Of a stretch of DNA of 64,000 nt, positions 1-7,093 are shown one piece after another (within the stretch, counting starts at the first letter, position 1; every line of letters begins with the position of its first letter). Position numbers and translations under genes: made by a program. This stretch comes from Azonexus sp. (GTDB lineage: Bacteria; Pseudomonadota; Gammaproteobacteria; Burkholderiales; Rhodocyclaceae): positions 55,539 through 119,538 of the forward strand of contig JAISPT010000047.1 in assembly GCA_031274715.1 (NCBI GenBank), written 5' to 3'. Below the pieces are notes generated by a model. It was not told the DNA's origin. It did no database searches and saw nothing but the letters and a program-made list of their open reading frames with translations.

Positions 1-24
1 AGTTTCCCCACCCGGCCGGGCGGA

Positions 25-303
25 TCACACCTCGGCCGCTGCCCTCTCGGCCTCAGCCAGGCGGTGCGCATAGTCACGCTTGGCCGCCGCCGGCAACTGC
101 TTGATGCGGTATTCGGCGCGCGCGGCGCTGGCTCGGTCGGGATGCGCTTCGAACCCAAGCAGCCTCGCCGGTGGCCGCGAGCGGGTGTAGCGAGCGCCTA
201 CTCCGCGACAATGGGCAGCGTAGCGCGCGGCAACGTCGATGGTAATGCCGGTGTAAATGCTACCGTCCGCGCACTCGATCAGGTACAGGAACCAGGGTTT
301 CAT
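25..303 (-). CDS. GIY-YIG nuclease superfamily protein (UPF0213/YhbQ type)
   Basis: Small single-domain protein of about 92 residues. The N-terminus MKPWFLYLIECADGSIYTG carries the GIY-YIG signature in the variant form YLIE...IYTGIT, followed by a conserved Arg/His stretch (AARYAAHCRG, GARYTRSRPP) and an EYRIKQLP segment typical of YhbQ-like proteins. The family is related to structure-specific nucleases, but the substrate of the small stand-alone members is poorly known. I start at the ATG at 303 because it matches the usual N-terminus; an in-frame extension to 345 adds an unconserved stretch. Translation may be coupled to the 16-codon reading frame just upstream (308-358), whose stop codon lies 4 nt before this ATG. 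Confidence 0.88.
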   Translation of the reverse strand: MKPWFLYLIECADGSIYTGITIDVAARYAAHCRGVGARYTRSRPPARLLGFEAHPDRASAARAEYRIKQLPAAAKRDYAHRLAEAERAAAEV

Positions 304-307
304 CGCC

Positions 308-358
308 CTAGGTTCCCGGCCAGGCCAAGGCATCGGGACCAGCAAGATAGATTTTCAT
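308..358 (-). pseudogene. Stump of a nucleoside 2-deoxyribosyltransferase gene
   Basis: A 16-codon reading frame, MKIYLAGPDALAWPGT then stop. The first nine residues, MKIYLAGPD, are the characteristic start of nucleoside 2-deoxyribosyltransferases; the rest does not continue that family. A strong ribosome-binding site (GGAGG) is preserved upstream of the ATG. The simplest reading is a deletion that removed the body of the gene and left its translation signals and first codons in front of the GIY-YIG gene. It could now act as a short leader peptide coupling translation to that gene. The family call rests on nine residues only. Confidence 0.5.
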
Positions 359-504
359 CGGCGCAACCTCCAGCAACGACACGACGACCGTCCAGGCGGA
401 TAGCCGCAAGGCCAAAGCGCACAACAACTGCCCAATTCTTGGGCGGCGGCACAAAAACCCTGTCGCGTCAGGGTACTGCGACAACACCCCAGTCCCCACC
501 CACA

Positions 505-533
505 GGCTTATCCACAGTTTCCGGGGATAAGCC
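505..533. promoter_or_regulatory. Inverted repeat containing a perfect DnaA box, upstream of dinB
   Basis: GGCTTATCC (505-513) and GGATAAGCC (525-533) form a perfect 9-bp inverted repeat with an 11-nt centre. The left arm continues into TTATCCACA at 508-516, an exact match to the high-affinity DnaA box. It lies in the divergent region between the GIY-YIG side and dinB, about 30 bp upstream of the dinB -10 element, so a regulatory role is more likely than termination. Function is inferred. Confidence 0.45.
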
Positions 534-563
534 GCAGGCAGGCAGGGCGGCCTTTTCAGGCAT

Positions 564-583
564 TATACTGTGCATATGCACAG
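564..583 (+). promoter_or_regulatory. dinB promoter -10 and perfect LexA (SOS) box over the start codon
   Basis: The 18-bp sequence ACTGTGCATATGCACAGT (567-584) is a perfect palindrome and fits the CTGT-N8-ACAG LexA consensus (568-583). A -10-like TATACT at 564-569 overlaps its left edge; no good -35 is visible. The ATG at 576 lies in the centre of the palindrome. A start point about 7 nt after the -10 would fall almost on the ATG, so the transcript may be leaderless. LexA bound here would block the promoter directly, as expected for an SOS-induced polymerase. Confidence 0.75.
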
Positions 584-1727
584 TCATCGCCGTATTGCCC
601 ATCTCGACATGGATGCCTTTTTCGCCTCCGTCGAGCTGCTGCACTACCCTGAGCTGCGCGGCCAGCCGGTGGTCGTCGGTGGCCGCCGCGTCAACCCGCC
701 GCAAACCCGGCCTGACGGCAGCCGGCAATTCGCTCGCTTGCGCGACTACGCCGGCCGCGGTGTCGTCACCACCTCGACCTACGAAGCCCGGGCGCTCGGC
801 GTCTTTTCGGCGATGGGCCTGATGAAGGCGGCACAACGGGCGCCCGACGCCATCCTGCTGCCGGCCAACTTCGATGCCTACCGCGACTATTCGCGGCGCT
901 TCAAGGCGGCGGTAGCGACGATCGCGCCGCACATCGAGGATCGCGGCATCGACGAAATCTATATCGATCTCAGCGACCTGCCGGAGGACAGCCCGACTCT
1001 GGCCCGGCAGATCAAGGCGGCGATACTCGCCGCCACTGGCCTGACCTGCTCGATCGGCATCACCCCGAACAAGCTGCTGGCCAAGATCGCCTCCGACCTC
1101 GACAAGCCGAACGGCATCACCATTCTCGGCCTGGACGACGTTCCGGCGCGCATCTGGCTGCTGCCAGCTCGACAGATCAATGGCATCGGTCCAAAGGCCG
1201 GCGACAAACTCGCCGGGCTCGGCATCACCACCATCGGCGAGCTGGCCGCCGCGCCGCGCGAGTTGCTGTGCCGCCACTTTGGCCAACGCTACGGCGACTG
1301 GCTGCACCAGGTTGCCCACGGACTCGACGAGCGTCCGGTGGCCGTCGAGCGCGAGATCAAGTCGGTCAGCCGCGAAAGCACTTTCGAGCGCGACCTGCAC
1401 CCACAACAGGACCGGGCCGAACTCTCGGAAATCTTCACCGCGCTCTGCCGCCACGTCGCCGCCGATCTGCAACGCAAGGGCTACGCCAGCCGAACCATCG
1501 GCATCAAGCTGCGTTTCGCCGATTTCCAGGTCGTCACTCGCGACCTCACGCTGCCCGCCGCCACCGCCGACGCCACCGCCATCCGCCGCGCCGCCGGCGA
1601 ATGCCTCAAACGCGTGCCGCTGCAACAGCGCATTCGCCTGCTCGGCGTCCGCGCCAGCAGCCTGCAACCACTGCTCGCGGCGACGCTGGTACTGGCCGAG
1701 CAACCGCAACTGCCGCTGTTCGCCTAG
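576..1727 (+). CDS. dinB: DNA polymerase IV (Y-family translesion polymerase)
   Basis: Error-prone DNA polymerase that copies past lesions under SOS conditions. Visible marks are the N-terminal HLDMDAFFASVE metal-binding motif, the SIGITPNKLLAKIASDLDKP palm motif, a helix-hairpin-helix region (INGIGPKAGDKLAGLGITTIG) and the little-finger domain. The C-terminus ends in QLPLF-A, a canonical beta-clamp binding peptide. At 383 residues it is slightly longer than E. coli Pol IV because of an insertion after VVVGGRR (VNPPQTRPDGSRQFARL). The ATG at 576 is preferred; a GTG at 570 is also in frame. Both lie inside the LexA box. There is no Shine-Dalgarno sequence at normal distance, which fits a leaderless or nearly leaderless mRNA. 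Confidence 0.95.
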   Translation: MHSHRRIAHLDMDAFFASVELLHYPELRGQPVVVGGRRVNPPQTRPDGSRQFARLRDYAGRGVVTTSTYEARALGVFSAMGLMKAAQRAPDAILLPANFDAYRDYSRRFKAAVATIAPHIEDRGIDEIYIDLSDLPEDSPTLARQIKAAILAATGLTCSIGITPNKLLAKIASDLDKPNGITILGLDDVPARIWLLPARQINGIGPKAGDKLAGLGITTIGELAAAPRELLCRHFGQRYGDWLHQVAHGLDERPVAVEREIKSVSRESTFERDLHPQQDRAELSEIFTALCRHVAADLQRKGYASRTIGIKLRFADFQVVTRDLTLPAATADATAIRRAAGECLKRVPLQQRIRLLGVRASSLQPLLAATLVLAEQPQLPLFA

Positions 1728-1803
1728 CGCCCAACGATAGGCAATGGCTACATCCTCGTGGCACCATTCAATCAACATCTAGTAGCCAGAACCACCATCA
1801 ACC

Positions 1804-1815
1804 ACTACCGGTAGT
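1804..1815. promoter_or_regulatory. 12-bp perfect palindrome upstream of the nrdAB promoter
   Basis: ACTACCGGTAGT is a perfect 12-bp palindrome centred about 20 bp upstream of the -35 element of the nrdAB leader promoter. It does not resemble the NrdR box. It may be the operator of an unidentified regulator. Confidence 0.35.
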
Positions 1816-1825
1816 AGTCCAACGC

Positions 1826-1854
1826 TTGACGCTGCTGCCAGCCTGCCGTTAGAC
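1826..1854 (+). promoter_or_regulatory. Sigma-70 promoter of the riboswitch-nrdAB transcript
   Basis: TTGACG (1826-1831), a 17-bp spacer and TTAGAC (1849-1854) form a good housekeeping promoter. The predicted start near 1861 falls just before the first conserved part of the cobalamin riboswitch. Confidence 0.6.
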
Positions 1855-1865
1855 TCGGCCCCGTT

Positions 1866-2033
1866 GATGGTTCCCATCCCGGGATTAAAAGGGAATCCGG
1901 TGCCAGGCGTCTGCCTGAATGCCGGAGCTGCCCCCGCAACTGTCGTCGGCGAGCGCTTCGCCACCCTCTGCCACTGGCTTGTGTCCGGGAAGGCGGGAGA
2001 AGCGCCATGACCCGAGAGCCAGGAGACCTGCCG
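1866..2033 (+). ncRNA. Cobalamin (B12) riboswitch
   Basis: The leader carries the class-defining elements in order: GGTTCCC and GGGAATCCGGTGCCAGGCG near 1869-1909, GCCGGAGCTGCCCCCGCAAC from 1921, CCACTGG (1971-1977), CCGGGAAGGCGGG and the B12 box AGCCAGGAGACCTGCC (2017-2032). These aptamers bind adenosylcobalamin and shut down the downstream gene. Here that gene is nrdA, so the B12-independent reductase should be turned down when B12 is plentiful. This arrangement is known in bacteria that also own a B12-dependent class II reductase (NrdJ); an NrdJ elsewhere in this genome is inferred. Exact ends are approximate. Confidence 0.93.
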
Positions 2034-2156
2034 CAACGTCCTTCCAACCAACGATGGGGCGGGGTGTCCCTGACGAAAGGTTTGTGCGTGTTGCGGTTCG
2101 CTTTCGTTCGTCCGGCCGGATCAGTCGCGGGTCTGCCCCGGGCCGGCACGCGTTCG

Positions 2157-2204
2157 GAACCCGGCACGCGCTTCCGGTTCTCCGCCCCCCGATCCGGAGA
2201 ATCG
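2157..2204 (+). promoter_or_regulatory. Expression platform: two mutually exclusive hairpins at the nrdA ribosome-binding site
   Basis: Bases 2175-2184 pair with 2195-2204 (10 bp, one G-U, 10-nt loop). This stem buries the nrdA Shine-Dalgarno sequence CGGAGA (2195-2200), just 6 nt before the GTG start. The left arm can instead pair upstream: GAACC-C-GG at 2157-2164 with CCGGTTC at 2174-2180, with one bulged C and a 9-nt loop, which would free the Shine-Dalgarno. The two stems exclude each other, as expected for a translational riboswitch. I worked the pairings out by eye; no folding energy was calculated. Confidence 0.6.
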
Positions 2205-2206
2205 CC

Positions 2207-4957
2207 GTGTCCTCGAACGTCCTAGTCCTCCCCGCCGGCAGCGAGTCCGCCTTGGCCGCGCTGCAGGTCATCCGCCGCAACGGCGCCGTCGTCGCCTTCA
2301 AAGCCGAGAAGATTTCGCTGGCGATGACCAAGGCCTTCCTCGCCGTCGAAGGCAGCCAGAGCGCCGTCTCGGCCCGCGTCCGCGAAGTCGTGGCGCACCT
2401 GACCGACAACGTCGTCCGCGCGCTGACCCGGCGCCTGCCGGACGGCGGCACAGTCCATATCGAGGACATCCAGGATCATGTCGAACTGGCACTGATGCGC
2501 TCCGGCGAGCACGACGTGGCCCGCGCCTACGTACTCTATCGCGAACGCCGGGCGGCCGAGCGGGCGGCGCTGGCCGAGGTGCAGGCGCCGCCCCTGCACT
2601 TGACGGTCGGCGGCGAGCGGCGCCCGCTCGACGTCGCCGCCCTGCTGCGCCGTTGCGAAGCAGCTTGCGTCGGACTCGACAGCGCCGTTTCGCCGCGCCT
2701 GATCCTCGACCAGGCCCTGAAGAATCTCTACGACGGCGTATCCCTGGCCGAAGTGCGGCAGGCCCTGGTCCTTTCCGCCCGCACCCTGATCGAGCGCGAG
2801 CCGGGCTACGACTTCGCCACCGCCCGCCTGCTGCTGGCCGGGCTAGCCGAGGAAGTGCTGAGTGAGGCGCCGACCACCTCGGCCTATGCCGATTACCTGC
2901 CGCGCTTCGTGGCACACGGCATCGCCGCCGAGCTGCTCGATCCCCGGCTGGCCGAGTTCGATCTCGGGCGGCTGGCCACCGCCCTCAAGCCGGAGCGCGA
3001 CCAGTTGTTCGGCTATCTCGGCCTGCAAACCCTGTACGACCGCTATTTCCTGCACAGCGAGGGACGCCGTCTCGAATTGCCGCAGATTTTCTTCATGCGC
3101 GTGGCGATGGGCCTGGCGCTCAACGAAATCGACCGCGAGGCGCGCGCCATCGAGTTCTACGACCTAATTTCGAGCTTCGATTTCATGTGTTCGACACCAA
3201 CGCTGTTCAACAGCGGAACGCGGCATTCGCAACTGTCGTCGTGCTACCTGACCACCGTCTCCGACGATCTCGAAGGCATTTACCAGAGCATCAAGGAAAA
3301 TGCCCTGCTGCAAAAGTACGCCGGCGGGCTGGGCAACGACTGGACGCCGGTACGCGCGCTGGGCAGCCGCATCAAGGGCACCAACGGCCAGAGCCAGGGC
3401 GTGATTCCCTTCCTCAAGGTGGTCAACGACACGGCGCTGGCGGTCAACCAGGGCGGTAAGCGCAAGGGCGCGGTCTGCGCCTATCTCGAAACCTGGCATC
3501 TGGACATCGAGGAGTTCCTCGATCTGCGCAAAAACACCGGCGACGAGCGCCGGCGCACGCACGACATGAACACCGCCCATTGGATTCCCGACCTGTTCAT
3601 GCAACGGGTACATGAAAATGGCGAGTGGACGCTGTTTTCTCCAGTCGACGTGCCGGACCTGCACGAGAAGTACGGCACCGAGTTCGCGGCCGCCTATCGC
3701 GCTTACGAAGCCCGCGCTGCCGCCGGCGAGATCCGCCTGCACAAGAAGGTTTCCGCCGTGCAGCTATGGCGGCGAATGCTGACCATGCTGTTCGAGACCG
3801 GACATCCCTGGATCACTTTCAAGGACGCCTGCAACCTGCGCTCGCCGCAGCAGCACGCTGGCGTCGTGCACAGCTCCAACCTGTGCACCGAGATCACGCT
3901 AAACACCTCGGATGCGGAAACGGCGGTATGCAACCTGGGCTCGATCAACCTGGTCGCCCACCTGCGGGACGGCAAACTCGACCCAGCCAAGCTGGCACGC
4001 ACCGTGAGCACCGCCCTGCGCATGCTCGACAACGTGGTCGACATCAACTTCTACGCCACGCCCAAGGCACGCAACGCCAACCTGCGCCACCGGCCGGTCG
4101 GCCTCGGCATCATGGGCTTCGCCGATTGCCTGCATGCCCTGGGCCTGCCCTACGCCTCGGTGGAAGCGGTCGAATTCGCCGACCGCAGCATGGAGGCAAT
4201 CTGCTACCACGCCTACTGGGCCTCGACCGAACTGGCCGAGGAACGTGGCCGCTATTCCAGTTTCGCCGGTAGCCTGTGGGACCGGGGCATTCTGCCGCAC
4301 GAGTCACTCGACCTGCTGGCCGCAACGCGCGGCGGCCAACTCGAAACCGACCGCCAGACCCGCCTCGACTGGCCGGCGCTGAAAGCACGCATCGCCCAGC
4401 ACGGCATGCGCAACTCCAACTGCGTCGCCCTCGCCCCCACCGCCACCATCTCCAACATCGTCGGCGTCTCGGCCAGCATCGAGCCGATCTATCAAAACAT
4501 CTACGTCAAATCCAACCTCTCCGGCGAGTTCACCGTTGTCAACGAGGCCCTGGTGCGCGACCTCAAGGTGCTCAATCTGTGGGACGAGGTGATGGTCGCC
4601 GACCTCAAGTATTTCGACGGCTCGCTGGCCCGCATCGACCGCATCCCGGACGAACTGAAGGCGTGCTACGCCACCGCTTTCGAGATCGACCCGAAATGGC
4701 TGATCGAGGCCGCCGCCCGGCGCCAGAAATGGATCGACCAGGCTCAGTCACTGAATCTCTATATGGCGCTGCCCTCGGGCAAGAAGCTCGACGAGCTCTA
4801 CAAGCTGGCCTGGCTGCGCGGCCTCAAGACCACCTACTACCTGCGCACGCTAGGCGCCAGCCAGGCCGAAAAGGCTGGCGGCCGCGATGAGGCGCTGGCC
4901 GAGGAAGCCCCGAAGTTCTGCTCGATCGACGATCCTGAATGCGAGGCTTGCCAATGA
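2207..4957 (+). CDS. nrdA: Class I ribonucleoside-diphosphate reductase, alpha subunit
   Basis: Catalytic subunit that reduces ribonucleotides to deoxyribonucleotides, acting with NrdB. The 916-residue protein begins with an ATP-cone regulatory domain (VIRRNGAVVAFKAEKISLAM, about residues 22-110). Catalytic residues are visible: Cys346 in SSCYL, Asn558/Cys560/Glu562 in NLCTEI and Cys575 in AVCNLGS. The C-terminus ends with a CEAC redox pair that passes electrons from thioredoxin or glutaredoxin. The GTG at 2207 is chosen because it follows CGGAGA at normal distance and gives the expected N-terminus; the frame stays open upstream through the riboswitch but that part is leader. nrdB follows with an ATGA overlap. 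Control is probably by the cobalamin riboswitch upstream. Confidence 0.96.
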   Translation: MSSNVLVLPAGSESALAALQVIRRNGAVVAFKAEKISLAMTKAFLAVEGSQSAVSARVREVVAHLTDNVVRALTRRLPDGGTVHIEDIQDHVELALMRSGEHDVARAYVLYRERRAAERAALAEVQAPPLHLTVGGERRPLDVAALLRRCEAACVGLDSAVSPRLILDQALKNLYDGVSLAEVRQALVLSARTLIEREPGYDFATARLLLAGLAEEVLSEAPTTSAYADYLPRFVAHGIAAELLDPRLAEFDLGRLATALKPERDQLFGYLGLQTLYDRYFLHSEGRRLELPQIFFMRVAMGLALNEIDREARAIEFYDLISSFDFMCSTPTLFNSGTRHSQLSSCYLTTVSDDLEGIYQSIKENALLQKYAGGLGNDWTPVRALGSRIKGTNGQSQGVIPFLKVVNDTALAVNQGGKRKGAVCAYLETWHLDIEEFLDLRKNTGDERRRTHDMNTAHWIPDLFMQRVHENGEWTLFSPVDVPDLHEKYGTEFAAAYRAYEARAAAGEIRLHKKVSAVQLWRRMLTMLFETGHPWITFKDACNLRSPQQHAGVVHSSNLCTEITLNTSDAETAVCNLGSINLVAHLRDGKLDPAKLARTVSTALRMLDNVVDINFYATPKARNANLRHRPVGLGIMGFADCLHALGLPYASVEAVEFADRSMEAICYHAYWASTELAEERGRYSSFAGSLWDRGILPHESLDLLAATRGGQLETDRQTRLDWPALKARIAQHGMRNSNCVALAPTATISNIVGVSASIEPIYQNIYVKSNLSGEFTVVNEALVRDLKVLNLWDEVMVADLKYFDGSLARIDRIPDELKACYATAFEIDPKWLIEAAARRQKWIDQAQSLNLYMALPSGKKLDELYKLAWLRGLKTTYYLRTLGASQAEKAGGRDEALAEEAPKFCSIDDPECEACQ

Positions 4958-6063
4958 ACGCCGCCCACTACTTCGCCGACTGGGACAGCCCGTCACCAAC
5001 ACCAGCAATCGCCACTGGAGCAGCGGCGGAAACCGCACTCGGCATCAGCGCACCGGCACTGGCCCCGATCAACGCCGCCGACAAGCGCATCGTCAACGGC
5101 CAGGCCGACATCAACCAACTGGCGCCGTTCAAGTACCCGTGGGCCTGGGAATTCTTCCTTAAGGCCAACCGCAACCACTGGACGCCGCTGGAAATCTCGA
5201 TGGCGCAGGATGTGCACGACTATCACCACAAGCTGACGGCGGCCGAGCGCCACGTTTTCGAGAACGTGCTGGCCTACCTGACGACCTCCGATATCCTGGC
5301 CATGCGCAACATCGGCCTGGCGGTGATGGAGAAGATGAGCGCACCGGAACTACAGATCTACCAGGCTCGCCAGGTCTACGAGGAAGCGCTGCACACCTGG
5401 ACCTACCAGCACTGCATCGAGAGCCTCGGCCTCGACCAGCAGGAGATCTACAACCGCTACCGCGTCGTGCCCGAAATCCACGGCAAGATCGCGCTGGCCA
5501 ACCGCCGGCTGGAAAAGGTGCTGCGCTCTGACTTCGACCTGACCGACCGCGCCAATCTGCACGAATTCGCGTTGTCCTACTTCTTCTTCGCGGTGATTTT
5601 CGAGGGCTGCTGGTTCTACAACGGCTTCACACCGGTATTCGCCCTGCAGCGGCGCGGCCTGATGAAAGGCACCGCCGAGCAATTGCAATACATCATGCGC
5701 GACGAAGTGCTGCACTGCGCCTTCGGCATCCGCGTCGTGCGCGAACTGTTGCAGGAAGAGGGGCTGGCGCTCGATCCGCAGGCACTGCGCCAACTGTGGG
5801 ACGAGGCCGAGACCGCCGAACGTGCCTACGCCGGCTACATCCTGCGCGAGCCTATCCTCGGCTACAACGCCGAACTGCATGTGCAGCAGTTCCGCTTTAT
5901 CGCCAACCGCCGCGCTCGCCAGGTCGGCATCGAGGAACCCTTCCCTGGCGCCGAGAACGTGCTGCCCTGGCTCGACGAACAGGCCAATCTGCGCAAGGAG
6001 AAGAATTTTTTCGAGACACGTGTCACCGAGTACCAGACCGGCGGCGCGCTGGCTTGGGACTGA
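4954..6063 (+). CDS. nrdB: Class I ribonucleoside-diphosphate reductase, beta subunit
   Basis: Ferritin-like radical-generating subunit, 369 residues. Metal-ligand motifs are visible: YEEALHTWTY (Glu144, His147) and DEVLHCAFG in the second ligand helix. The residue four after His147 is Tyr151, where the radical tyrosine of class Ia/Ib enzymes sits; the Phe replacement of class Ic enzymes is absent, so a tyrosyl radical is expected. The start ATG at 4954 overlaps the nrdA stop (ATGA), so translation is probably coupled. The first 45 residues form an Ala/Pro-rich extension before the conserved core (ADKRIVNGQADINQLAPFKY). Confidence 0.95.
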   Translation: MNAAHYFADWDSPSPTPAIATGAAAETALGISAPALAPINAADKRIVNGQADINQLAPFKYPWAWEFFLKANRNHWTPLEISMAQDVHDYHHKLTAAERHVFENVLAYLTTSDILAMRNIGLAVMEKMSAPELQIYQARQVYEEALHTWTYQHCIESLGLDQQEIYNRYRVVPEIHGKIALANRRLEKVLRSDFDLTDRANLHEFALSYFFFAVIFEGCWFYNGFTPVFALQRRGLMKGTAEQLQYIMRDEVLHCAFGIRVVRELLQEEGLALDPQALRQLWDEAETAERAYAGYILREPILGYNAELHVQQFRFIANRRARQVGIEEPFPGAENVLPWLDEQANLRKEKNFFETRVTEYQTGGALAWD

Positions 6064-6099
6064 CGCCCATCGGCCTAGCGTGACTGCCGGACCTGAGGT

Positions 6100-6750
6100 T
6101 CAGCCCAGGCCACCGCCGGCCAGCTTGGCCCCGAAGCCGATGAACAGCCCACCCACCCCACCGGTTGCAGCCGCCGTCAGCCGGTGCCGACGGCGCAAGC
6201 TCTCGGCCAGGAAGGTGCCGCCAAGAATCAGCACCGACAGATAGAGCATGCTGAAGAACTCGACGATGGCCCCGAGAATCAGGAAGGACAGCGCCGGATG
6301 CGCGTAGGCCGGATCGACGAACTGGATGAAGAAAGAGACGTAAAACAGGATCGCCTTCGGATTCATCAGGCTGATCGCCAATGCCACGCGAAACGGCCGC
6401 GGCATGCTGACATCGGGCAGTTGCTCGTCGTCCGCCGCCGCAATGCCACGCCAGCGGAGGAACGCGGTACGCGCCAGCCCGATGCCGAGATACACCAGAT
6501 AGACCGCCCCGGCGTACTGAAGCGCCACGAATAGCGCTGGATTGGCTTGGAACAACGAGGCCACGCCGGTGGCGGCGAGAATCATTAGGATCAGGTCGCC
6601 GACGAAAATGCCGGCCGCTCCCCGGCAGCCGGCCGCGCTGCCGAAGCGCGAGGCGACCGTCATCACATAGAGCGAATTCGGACCGGGTAACAGCACGATG
6701 AAGACGGTACCCAGCACGAAAGTCGCCAGGTCGGTAACGCCGTAAAACAT
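6100..6750 (-). CDS. LysE/RhtB-family amino-acid exporter, LeuE-like
   Basis: Inner-membrane exporter of 216 residues with about six hydrophobic segments. The N-terminal FVLGTVFIVLLPGPNSLYVM is the LysE/RhtB signature, and the following GIFVGDLILMILAATGVASL resembles E. coli LeuE, which exports leucine and related amino acids; the substrate here is inferred. The ATG at 6750 gives the conserved N-terminus; an in-frame extension to 6816 lies in AT-rich non-conserved sequence. It converges on nrdB with a 36-bp gap. Confidence 0.85.
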   Translation of the reverse strand: MFYGVTDLATFVLGTVFIVLLPGPNSLYVMTVASRFGSAAGCRGAAGIFVGDLILMILAATGVASLFQANPALFVALQYAGAVYLVYLGIGLARTAFLRWRGIAAADDEQLPDVSMPRPFRVALAISLMNPKAILFYVSFFIQFVDPAYAHPALSFLILGAIVEFFSMLYLSVLILGGTFLAESLRRRHRLTAAATGGVGGLFIGFGAKLAGGGLG

Positions 6751-7093
6751 GATTCCATTCAGCCGACAAAAAAAAGAGACGAAATCGTACAAGCTCCACA
6801 CCACCGGCTCCAACACACAACCGGGAAGTACCGGTTTACGGGTAATCGCTGACTTGGCGAGAGGTCACCAAGCCTGGAATGGACAACTAAAAAACCAACT
6901 TGTAAGGGTTGTTTCCCTTGGAAATTCCAAAAAAATAAGTACTATAGAATATCGCGCTTGGAATATCACAAAGTACAAATACACCGAAACAATCTTTATC
7001 CAAAACGTCACAGTCAAGGCCGCACTCAACAGCCGAATCCGTGGGCTGGCCTGACTAATCAATCACCCAACATGTTTGGACGGGAGATGACAA
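6751..7093. other. AT-rich intergenic region with a probable promoter for the HD-GYP/kinase pair
   Basis: No gene is visible in this 343-bp divergent region. It is much richer in A and T than its flanks. It contains AAGGG-TTGTTT-CCCTT (6904-6919), the palindrome TTGGAAATTCCAA (6918-6930) and TATAGA (6943-6948). TTGGAA and TATAGA could be -35 and -10 elements of a plus-strand promoter with a long 19-bp spacer, overlapped by the palindrome as a possible operator. A ribosome-binding site GGGAG precedes the gene at 7094. Confidence 0.4.

Noticed and set aside
468..1778. A 436-codon minus-strand frame opposite dinB
   Set aside because: dinB motifs are certain on the plus strand; the reverse frame shows no family features.
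1826..2206. Upstream extension of nrdA to 1919, adding 96 residues
   Set aside because: That stretch is the cobalamin riboswitch and leader; the NrdA family N-terminus starts at the GTG at 2207.
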